A stretch of DNA of 13,167 nucleotides from an uncultured Oxalobacteraceae bacterium. GTDB lineage: Bacteria; Pseudomonadota; Gammaproteobacteria; Burkholderiales; Burkholderiaceae. The position numbers and the translations under genes are program-made. The notes under the pieces were generated by a model. The model did not search any database and was not told where the DNA came from. It was given only the letters and a program-made list of their open reading frames with translations. Within the stretch, counting starts at the first letter, position 1. Each line of letters starts with the position of its first letter. Of the stretch, positions 1 to 12,580 are shown in pieces. Location of the stretch: positions 1 through 13,167 of the forward strand of contig CAMLIL010000129.1 in the NCBI GenBank assembly GCA_946480015.1, written 5' to 3'.

Positions 1-716
1 GGTTTTTCCGACACGTTTTGAACTGTCAGCATAAAGACATTTTGCCGGATTGAGGTTTCTGATGGAACTTGGCCAAGGGTGAATTCACTCATCAAGGACA
101 AGGGCATCGCGCAGCTGCCAAGTGCGCAAGCGCGGCACCCTGTCAATGCCAAGTCTGCCCGGGCTTGGTGGATTGATCGTTGGGCGCAACTACAACTTAG
201 AGGAAGAGATGAAAAAATTGAATGGCAAAACAGGCCTGTCCCGCCGGGTCGGCGCTATCGCAAGCGTTATTACGACGCTGGGCGCCGCGGCAGTCGTGGC
301 AATGGCGCCAGTGTCCCAAGCCCAGGCAGTAGGCCTTGTTGTTGTTAGCGGCGGGACTTGCAGTCTTTCGAGCAAGGGAACCCGGTGCAGTGACATCGGC
401 TACCGCGCGGAAGGCGGCGCCAGGGGGAATGTCGGAAATGCAAAAGCCGATGCGCGCAAGCGCGCGGTCTGCGCCAGCGCATTTCACTATATTAACGGTA
501 GCGCCCGCTGGGGACAAATGGGGCGATGGAAGGACTGGGACTGGTATTACGCCGATATCAACTTCAAATGCACTTACGGGAATGGCAACAGGAATGTTAC
601 CGGCATCTGATTGCATCCGGACGCCTTGGTGACTTGCCCGCCTGGGTGCTGCCAAGACAGTTAGATTGGGAGTCGCGTAAGGTGGTAATCCGGGGCCGCT
701 AACGCGGCTTCGGCCT
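1..716 (+). repeat. Direct repeat unit, copy 1 (secreted-protein gene plus flanks)
   Basis: This segment recurs at 1253-1969 in the same orientation. The match begins at the first base of the window (ggtttttccgac here and at 1253), so the repeat probably extends upstream beyond the window. It ends at cttcggcct (about 716 and 1969). The copies differ by scattered substitutions and a one-base length difference in the leader (tgaggttt here, tgagggttt in copy 2). They are identical from 481 to 672 (1734 to 1925). The unit holds a ~200-base leader, the small exported-protein gene and ~100 bases of 3' flank. No terminal inverted repeats or transposase are visible, so this looks like a tandem gene duplication rather than an insertion sequence. 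Confidence 0.95.
209..610 (+). CDS. Small exported four-cysteine protein, function unknown (paralogue 1)
   Basis: I do not recognise the family. The 133-residue product starts with a Sec-type signal peptide: a basic N-region (MKKLNGK, then RR at 12-13), a hydrophobic Ala/Val-rich core to about residue 32, and an A-Q-A site giving likely cleavage after residue 40. The mature part is about 93 residues, with four cysteines (51, 60, 88, 121) that could form two disulfides, and an aromatic-rich C-terminal region (WGQMGRWKDWDWYY around 101-114). The start at 209 is chosen over the in-frame ATG at 122 because AGAGGAAG sits just upstream of it and the signal peptide then lies at the N-terminus. Paralogue 2 (1462-1863) has the same length and differs at 13 of 133 residues. 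A periplasmic or extracellular role is inference from the signal peptide only. Confidence 0.8.
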   Translation: MKKLNGKTGLSRRVGAIASVITTLGAAAVVAMAPVSQAQAVGLVVVSGGTCSLSSKGTRCSDIGYRAEGGARGNVGNAKADARKRAVCASAFHYINGSARWGQMGRWKDWDWYYADINFKCTYGNGNRNVTGI

Positions 717-920
717 GCATGAGCGGTTCGCCGGTCGCACTAATGCCGGCAACTTGAAGAAAATCGTTTGCCTGCCCCGGCTGTTGGCCATCCCCGTTCA
801 GTCTCTGATGACTCGATCTGGCAGGCCGGTTCGTGCGTCAGCGTGCGCTGCGTGCACTCGCTGATCCACCTGGCTTACAACAACGTCATGCACCGCCTGG
901 TCGCGTTCGGCATCAGCCAT

Positions 921-974
921 CTCGTGCTGCTGGTGTTGTGGATCGACACCTTCATCAGCCTGCCAGGCAGCTGA
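921..974 (+). repeat. 54-bp direct repeat, copy 1 (in the spacer)
   Basis: These 54 bases match 1982-2035 at 52 positions; both copies end with the same TGA in the plus frame. The match shows that what follows repeat copy 1 also partly follows copy 2, but about 190 bases nearer to the repeat end. The core ggtgttgtggatcgacacc can fold into a short hairpin (about 7 pairs including one G-T, five-base loop). It is read here as the remnant of a larger duplicated unit. Confidence 0.85.
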
Positions 975-1134
975 AACTTCGCCAGCCACTCATCGGCCAT
1001 GGCGCCCGCTCGCCCCACCTGAATCGCTGCCGTTTCCTCGGGCTCAACATCGTTGATGGTGCCGCCCTCCCGTGCCTTGGATCGCGCCACATCGCCCATC
1101 TCAAGCCAGCGTCCGCCGCTGAATGTTCGAAACT

Positions 1135-1163
1135 GCGCGGCAGGGCGCAACGCCCTGCCGCGC
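1135..1163. terminator. Perfect 13-bp hairpin, terminator-like
   Basis: The arms GCGCGGCAGGGCG (1135-1147) and CGCCCTGCCGCGC (1151-1163) are exact reverse complements around the three-base loop CAA, so the real loop would open a pair or two. Plus-strand sequence after it begins TTGGCGG; minus-strand sequence after it is AGTTTCG. Neither has a proper T-tract. A transcription terminator, possibly bidirectional, is the simplest reading. It would stop read-through from copy 1 or from the minus strand. It could also be a recombination or protein-binding palindrome. Confidence 0.5.
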
Positions 1164-1252
1164 TTGGCGGCACTCGGCGTGAATACTCCCGCAGAAGGTT
1201 TCAAGGCCCGCAGGTCTCCCTCTCCCTGTCCGACGGCATCGCCGATAGCGCC

Positions 1253-1969
1253 GGTTTTTCCGACACGTTTTGAACTGTCAGCATAAAGACATTTTGCCGG
1301 ATTGAGGGTTTCTGATGGAACTTGGCCAAGGGTGAATTCACTCATCAACGACAAGGGCATCGCGCAGCTGCCGAGTGCGCAAGCGCGGAACCCTGTCAAT
1401 GCCAGGTCTGCCCGGACTTGGTGGATTGATCGTTGGGCGCAATTACAACTTAGAGGAAGAGATGAAAAAATTGAATGGCAAATCAGTGCTGTCCCGCCGG
1501 GTCGGCGCTATCGCAAGCGTTGTTACGACGCTGGGCACCGCGGCAGTCGTGGCCATGGCGCCAGTGTCCCAAGCCCAGGCAGTAGGCCTTGTTGGTGTCA
1601 GCGGCGGGATGTGCCTTACTTCGGCCAAGGGAACCAAGTGCAGTGATATCAGCTACCGCGCCGAAGGCGGCGCCAGGGGGAATGTCGGGAATGCAAAAGC
1701 CGATGCGCGCAAGCGCGCGGTCTGCGCCAACGGATTTCACTATATTAACGGTAGCGCCCGCTGGGGACAAATGGGGCGATGGAAGGACTGGGACTGGTAT
1801 TACGCCGATATCAACTTCAAATGCACTTACGGGAATGGCAACAGGAATGTTACCGGCATCTGATTGCATCCGGACGCCTTGGTGACTTGCCCGCCTGGGT
1901 GCTGCCAAGACAGTTAGATTGGGAGCCGCGTAAGGTGGTGATCCGGGGCCGCTAACGCGGCTTCGGCCT
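1253..1969 (+). repeat. Direct repeat unit, copy 2 (secreted-protein gene plus flanks)
   Basis: Second copy of the 1-716 unit, colinear and in the same orientation, one base longer because of an extra G in the leader. The left edge lies at ggtttttccg (1253) as far as can be judged, because the sequence before copy 1 is outside the window. The right edge is cttcggcct at 1969, after which the copies diverge. Divergence is concentrated in the leader and the first two thirds of the gene. The last 192 bases of the matched stretch to 1925 are identical, as expected from recent gene conversion or strong constraint on the C-terminal half. Confidence 0.95.
1462..1863 (+). CDS. Small exported four-cysteine protein, function unknown (paralogue 2)
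   Basis: Paralogue of 209-610, also 133 residues, with the same signal peptide layout (A-Q-A cleavage after residue 40) and cysteines at 51, 60, 88 and 121. The start at 1462 follows AGAGGAAG, as in copy 1. It differs from paralogue 1 at residues 8, 9, 21, 26, 45, 50, 52, 53, 55, 59, 64, 90 and 91. Six of these fall at 50-64, in and around the loop between Cys51 and Cys60, while residues 92-133 are identical. Both copies are intact, so both are probably expressed from their own duplicated leader. Family and function are unknown; secretion is inferred from the signal peptide. Confidence 0.8.
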   Translation: MKKLNGKSVLSRRVGAIASVVTTLGTAAVVAMAPVSQAQAVGLVGVSGGMCLTSAKGTKCSDISYRAEGGARGNVGNAKADARKRAVCANGFHYINGSARWGQMGRWKDWDWYYADINFKCTYGNGNRNVTGI

Positions 1970-1981
1970 CACCCGATCATG

Positions 1982-2035
1982 CTCGTGCCGCTGGTGTTGT
2001 GGATCGACACCTTCATCAGCCTGCCAGGCGGCTGA
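1982..2035 (+). repeat. 54-bp direct repeat, copy 2 (after repeat unit 2)
   Basis: Matches 921-974 at 52 of 54 bases. It lies only 12 bases past the end of repeat copy 2, whereas copy 1 of this element lies about 204 bases past repeat copy 1. Similarity stops immediately after the TGA at 2033-2035. This marks the right-hand limit of the duplicated accessory stretch before the signalling operon. Confidence 0.85.
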
Positions 2036-2145
2036 ACGCCTTATTTTGTTGTCGAGCCCGTGTTACCGCGCAATCGTTGCACTAAAATGGCCGATCGATT
2101 GTACAGCGATGCCCTTCGGGAGAAGGAGCGCTTCACGGGTGGACA

Positions 2146-4370
2146 ATGGAAGAACAAAAGGTTTTCCGACCGGGCGAGGTCGGGACGATGCCGGTGGCAT
2201 CCGCCGACTCGCGAAGTGCCCGCCCGGATCCCGATGATGTAAGCGTGCTGCTGGTGAATGACGATCCAGGCATCCTGTTTGCGATGCGCGCCGTGCTCGG
2301 CGACATCGACGCGGCGATCGTCACGGCCAACTCGGGCGAGCAAGCCCTGAGCCGCCTGCTCAAGCAAGACTTCGTGCTCATCCTGCTGGACATCAAAATG
2401 GCGGGCATGGATGGTTTCGAAACGGCGCGCCTGATCCGCTCGCGCCCGTGCTCGAGCAGCACGCCGATCATTTTCACCACGTCGCACCGGGCCACCGACA
2501 TTCACCGCTCGCTCGGCCTGCAGCTGGGCGCCTCGGATTACCTGTTCATGCCCATCGCGCCCGACATCCTCCGGGCCAAGGTGCAGGTGTTCGTCGACAT
2601 GGCGCGCAGGCGCCGCCTGCAGGCGGCACGGGAAGCGCGCGCCGGCGCCGGCCACACCGGGGCCTATCCGTGGCGCGTGGCGCAGTGCGCCGATACCGAG
2701 CGGGTGATCCTGCAGCATGCGGGCCAGTACGTGGCCCTGCTCGACGTTACCGGGCGCTGGCTGTACGCCAGCGCCAGTTACCGCGAACAGTTCGGCTCCG
2801 CCATCCAGTCCTCCGGCAGCTACTTGGAGATCGTCCATCCGGACGACCGCGAGCGCCTGGCCGAGAGCATCGCGCAGCGGCTGCCGGCGGACGTGCACCG
2901 GCGCATCCAGTATCGCGTCGTCGGCCAGAGCGAGCGCCATTTCGAATCGGATGTCAATCCGGTGTGTGCGGGTTCGTCCGCGCCGGCCCAGCTGGTGCTG
3001 GTGTCGCGCGACATCACCGAGCGCAAGGAGATGGAAGCCTATGTGCTGCACCAGTCCTCGCACGACAGCCTGACCGGCCTGCCCAACCGCCTGTTGCTGG
3101 AGGACCGCCTGAGCCAGGCCACCGCCCACCGCGAGCGCCAGCATCCCAACGTGGCGGTGCTGTTCATCGACCTGGACCGCTTCAAGACCGTCAACGATAC
3201 GCTCGGCCACGCCGCCGGCGACCGCCTGCTGCAGGATGTGGCCGAACGCCTGTGCGGCTGCGTGCGCGATGGCGATACCGTGGCGCGCCTGGGCGGCGAC
3301 GAATTCGTGGTCATGCTGCTCGGCCTGAACGATGCCCAGGACGCCGCCGTGGTGGCCGAAAAGATCGTCGCGCGGGTCTCGGCCACCTGCCATATCGAGG
3401 GCAGCGAGCTGCACGTCACGCCCAGCATCGGCATCGCCATCTTCCCTGACGACGGGCACGATCCGGAGACGCTGATGCGCAATGCCGACATGGCCATGTA
3501 TCACGCAAAGCGCGACGGCGGGGCCGGCTTTTTCTTCTTCGCGCGCCAGATGCACGAGGCGGCCAGCCGCAAGCTGGCGCTGGGCACGGCGCTGCAGCGC
3601 GCCCTGGCGCTGGGCGAATTCCGCCTGCACTACCAGCCCAAGGTCAGCACCGCCACCGGCGCCATTTGCGGCTTCGAGGCGCTGATCCGCTGGCCCCAGC
3701 CGGACGGCGCCTGGCTGCCGCCCGGCCTGTTCATCCCGGTGGCCGAGGAGACCGGCCGGATCGAGCGCATCGGCAGCTGGGCCATCCAGGAGACCGCCGC
3801 CAAACTGCGCTGCCTGCGCGAGCACGGTTTCGGCGCGGTGCCGATCGCGGTCAATATGTCGGCCCTGCAGTTCGGGCGCGACTGCGTAGCCGGCACCCTG
3901 GACGATGCCTTGCGCGCCGCCGGCGTGGCGCCGTCGCTGCTGGAGGTGGAGCTGACCGAAACCGGGGTGATGAGCAATCCCGACAAGGCCATCGACACCC
4001 TGCGCCAGATCCAGCAGCTGGGCATGGCGGTCACCATCGACGATTTCGGTACCGGCTACTCGTCGCTGGCCTATCTCAAGCGCCTGCCGATCAACAAGCT
4101 CAAGATCGACGCCTCGTTCGTGCGCGATATCGCCACCGATCCCAGCGACGCGGCCATCGTGATGGCCATCATCACCCTCGGCCACGTGCTGCACCTGACG
4201 GTCATCGCGGAAGGCGTGGAAACGGCCGAGCAGGTGGCATTCCTGGTCGAGCACGGCTGTGACGAAATCCAGGGAAATTACTTCAGCGCGGCCGTGTCGA
4301 GCGAGGACGCGCTCGCGCTGTTGCGGCGCGGCCCGTTCAGCCTGGCGCCGCCATCAGCGGAGGACAAGCC

Positions 4371-4374
<4 letters not shown>
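2146..4374 (+). CDS. Response regulator with REC-PAS-GGDEF-EAL domains (c-di-GMP turnover)
   Basis: A 742-residue cytoplasmic protein predicted to make and/or degrade cyclic di-GMP. Domains: REC about 33-152 (acidic N39-D40, phosphoacceptor Asp82 in [11 protein letters not shown]); PAS about 185-295, ending in [14 protein letters not shown] about 300-465 with intact GGDEF at 383-387 and an RxxD inhibitory site (Arg374, Asp377); EAL about 475-730 with Glu511 (EALIRW), Asn570, ELTE at 602-605, DDFGTGYSS at 632-640, EGVET at 689-693 and Gln709. Both catalytic sites look competent by motif, so either activity or regulated switching is possible. No membrane segment is seen. The start is uncertain: ATG 2146 has only a weak upstream GGTGG, with AAGGAG (2123-2128) too far away. 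The in-frame ATG at 2188 has GAGG at 2176-2179 and would still keep the REC domain. The stop overlaps the next gene's start, so it is the first gene of an operon with the hybrid kinase, its likely phosphodonor. Confidence 0.93.
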
Positions 4375-10958
<6,584 letters not shown>

Positions 10959-10992
10959 GAGGCTGCTTCAACATGGGCATGGCGGCGTTGCA

Positions 10993-11017
10993 GCACCTTG
11001 CCGTGCAGGCAAGGTGC
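10993..11017 (+). terminator. 10-bp perfect hairpin after the kinase gene
   Basis: The arms GCACCTTGCC (10993-11002) and GGCAAGGTGC (11008-11017) pair perfectly around the loop GTGCA, 35 bases after the kinase stop codon. There is no T-tract after it (GCGGTGCGCC), so it is either a weak or factor-assisted terminator of the signalling operon or an mRNA 3'-end stabilising hairpin. It separates the operon from the small gene that follows. Confidence 0.55.
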
Positions 11018-11035
11018 GCGGTGCGCCGATGGCGA

Positions 11036-11065
11036 TTGCGCGAAAGGGCGGGGGCGCGGTATATT
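11036..11065 (+). promoter_or_regulatory. Promoter-like element just before the small gene
   Basis: TATATT at 11060-11065 matches the sigma-70 -10 consensus at five of six positions. TTGCGC at 11036-11041, 18 bases upstream, shares only TTG with the -35 consensus. Transcription would start near 11071-11073, almost on the start codon of the next gene. Confidence 0.4.
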
Positions 11066-11066
11066 A

Positions 11067-11339
11067 ATGCCCATGGAAAAGACCATTGGAAAGCCGCGCA
11101 CCGACCGACTGACCGCCGCCAAGGTGGAGAAGGGCTTGTACGTGCAGCGCACCGCGTCCACCCGCGACGCGGCCGTGTACATGGCCTCCAATGGCGTGCC
11201 CCTGCACGTGGCCCTGCGCGTGCTGACCACCCGCTTCAAGCGCGACATGCGCGACCTGATCAACGCTCCGCCTTCCTGGCACGACATCATTTCCTCCGCC
11301 GGCGCCACCTTCGGCACGCCGGTCCAGGTGGTGCGCTAG
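11067..11339 (+). CDS. Small basic protein of unknown function
   Basis: Family not recognised. The frame encodes about 90 residues from ATG 11067 (88 from ATG 11073). It is basic at the N-terminus (MEKTIGKPRTDRLTAAK) and in the middle (TTRFKRDMRD), with a probable amphipathic helix around DAAVYMASNGVPLHVALRVL. No signal peptide or membrane segment is seen, so it is probably cytosolic; the basic character would allow nucleic-acid binding, which is only a guess. An in-frame upstream ATG at 10998 would run through the hairpin at 10993-11017 and is unlikely. Neither ATG has a clear Shine-Dalgarno at normal distance, and a TATATT box abuts the start, so leaderless translation is possible. It lies after the kinase operon on the same strand but is separated by a hairpin and has its own promoter-like element. 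Confidence 0.65.
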   Translation: MPMEKTIGKPRTDRLTAAKVEKGLYVQRTASTRDAAVYMASNGVPLHVALRVLTTRFKRDMRDLINAPPSWHDIISSAGATFGTPVQVVR

Positions 11340-11478
11340 CGCGTCTGCCGCGGCACGGCCCAGTGGCCGCTGCGCATTCCAGAATGATACAGTTGACTAG
11401 TCGGCAACCGCCGATTGCAGTATGCTTTGTCGTTTTCGCCCGCTGGCCGGGCGACAGATCGACGCATTAAAGGATGAC

Positions 11479-12516
11479 GTGGCTACAATCAAAGACGTTG
11501 CCCGCCTCGCCGGGGTGGGACTGGGAACCGCATCGCGCGTGGTCAGCGGCAAGGGCTCGGTATCGCCCGCCACGCTCGAGCGGGTAAAGAAAGCGATCGA
11601 GGAACTGGACTTTCGCCCATCGCACGCCGCCCGTTCGCTGTTGTCCGGCACGACCAAGATGATCGGCGTGTTCATTCCTGTCCTGAAGGGCACCTTCTAC
11701 ACCCCGATCCTGCAGGCGATCGATACCGAGCTGCGCGAAGCCGGCCTGCACATGGTGGTGGCCTTCGGCGTGGGCGGCGACGGCGACGCGCGCGTGCAGG
11801 CGCGCGAGGGCATCGAGTTCCTGATCGAGCGCGGCTGCGACGGCCTGATGGCCATCACCAGCCACGTGACCGACAGCGACATCGCCGCGCTCGGTCCCAA
11901 GCAGAACCGCATCGTGGTCATCAACCATCAGCTGCCCAGCATTCCCGCGCAGTGCTTTTACGCCGACCATCGCCAGGGCGGCGTGCTGGCCGCGCGCGCG
12001 CTGCTCGACAAGGGGCATACCAGAATCGCCGTCGTCACCGGTCCCAAGGGATCGCCCGACAATCTGCAGCGCATCGAGGGCCTGCTGGGCGAGCTCCAGC
12101 GCAGCGGCATCGACCTCGATTCGCTGTGGATTCACGAAAGCGATTTTTCGCCGGCGGGCGGCTGGGACTCGGCACGCCAGCTGCACGCATCCGGTCACGA
12201 CTTCACCGCCCTGTTCTGCGCCAACGATGAAATGGCCGTGGGCGCGCTGTCGTACTTCCAGGAAGCCGGCATTGCGGTGCCGGGCGACATATCGGTGCTC
12301 AGTTACGACGACACCGCCAGCGCGGCGTTCTCGGCGCCGCGCCTGACCTCGGTGGCGGTGCCGTGGCGCGACGTCACGCTCAACGGCCTGAACGAACTGC
12401 TGAACCGCTGCTACGACCTGAAGCGCCCGGTCGCGCGCGAATTCACCATCGGCGTGACCGAGCGGGCCTCGCTCGGACCGCCGGCCGCCGCGCCGAGGCA
12501 CAAGAAGTTCGCCTGA
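11479..12516 (+). CDS. LacI-family transcriptional regulator
   Basis: A DNA-binding repressor or activator of the LacI/GalR family, 345 residues from the GTG at 11479. The N-terminal helix-turn-helix is clear (TIKDVARLAGVGLGTASRVV, residues 3-22), followed by a hinge-helix region (RPSHAARSLLSG, 46-57). A periplasmic-binding-protein-like effector domain runs from about 61 to 335, with typical blocks (ALFCANDEMAVGALSY, SVLSYDD, then APRLTSVAVP). The usual length is about 330-350. The GTG start is preferred over the upstream ATG at 11422 because AAAGGA (11469-11474) lies just before it and family members begin directly at the T-I-K-D-V motif. The recognition helix reads GVGLGTASRV where GVSxxTVSRV is common, so operator specificity may differ. 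The effector is probably a sugar or small metabolite, but none can be named. The gene is convergent with 12581-13167; its targets are not evident in the window. Confidence 0.93.
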   Translation: MATIKDVARLAGVGLGTASRVVSGKGSVSPATLERVKKAIEELDFRPSHAARSLLSGTTKMIGVFIPVLKGTFYTPILQAIDTELREAGLHMVVAFGVGGDGDARVQAREGIEFLIERGCDGLMAITSHVTDSDIAALGPKQNRIVVINHQLPSIPAQCFYADHRQGGVLAARALLDKGHTRIAVVTGPKGSPDNLQRIEGLLGELQRSGIDLDSLWIHESDFSPAGGWDSARQLHASGHDFTALFCANDEMAVGALSYFQEAGIAVPGDISVLSYDDTASAAFSAPRLTSVAVPWRDVTLNGLNELLNRCYDLKRPVAREFTIGVTERASLGPPAAAPRHKKFA

Positions 12517-12540
12517 ACCGGGCGCGATAGAGTAGACCGC

Positions 12541-12558
12541 TCGTCCACGCGAGGACGA
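12541..12558. terminator. Short inverted repeat between convergent genes
   Basis: TCGTCC (12541-12546) and GGACGA (12553-12558) pair around a six-base loop in the 64-base gap between two convergent stop codons. The stem is short and has no T-tract on either side. Position, rather than structure, is the main argument for a shared terminator. Confidence 0.25.
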
Positions 12559-12580
12559 CGCAATTGGCCAGGCGCGCTGA

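Larger units (their letters stand above)
717..1252. other. Spacer between the two repeat copies; possible decayed minus-strand frame
   Basis: No convincing gene lies in this 536-base stretch. On the minus strand one frame stays open from the edge of copy 2 down to 875. Its residues encoded within the spacer look fairly protein-like (for example GGRWLEMGDVARSKA and AGAMADEWLAKF), but the open frame runs on into the repeat, has no evident ribosome site, and passes through a large hairpin at 1135-1163. Plus-strand frames of 68 and 146 codons also exist and look less protein-like. The stretch could be the remnant of a gene cut by the duplication. A 54-base part of it (921-974) recurs after copy 2 at 1982-2035. 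Confidence 0.5.

Noticed and set aside
122..208. N-terminal extension of the secreted protein from the ATG at 122 (and 1375 in copy 2)
   Set aside because: It would bury the signal peptide 29 residues inside the protein, and the ATG at 209/1462 has a good ribosome site.
79..348. 89-codon plus frame overlapping the first secreted-protein gene, and the similar 114-codon frame at 1302-1646
   Set aside because: The one-base indel in the leader lies just upstream of both. Downstream the frames end at different places (Cys-rich tail against a longer tail) and show no domain. The signal-peptide frame at 209/1462 is kept intact in both copies instead.
689..716. Hairpin in the 3' flank of the secreted-protein gene (GCCGC taac GCGGC) as its terminator, also at about 1942-1969
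   Set aside because: The stem is only five pairs, with no T-tract; it may fold but is not enough to call a terminator.
2083..2088. TAAAAT as a -10 box for the signalling operon
   Set aside because: It matches five of six bases of the consensus, but no acceptable -35 lies 16-18 bases upstream.
2041..4254. 737-codon open frame on the minus strand opposite the REC-PAS-GGDEF-EAL gene
   Set aside because: It is antisense to a gene with clear domains; long empty antisense frames are normal in GC-rich DNA, and its His/Gln/Ala/Gly-rich translation resembles no protein family.
11393..11407. Partial dyad TTGACTAGTCGGCAA with the palindrome GACTAGTC, as an autoregulatory operator
   Set aside because: Only five of seven positions are symmetric, and LacI-family operators usually have an even, CG-centred palindrome; too weak to call.
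11393..11426. Sigma-70 promoter for the LacI-family gene (TTGACT at 11393, TATGCT at 11421)
   Set aside because: The spacer is 22 bases, too long for a standard promoter, and the -10 match is poor.
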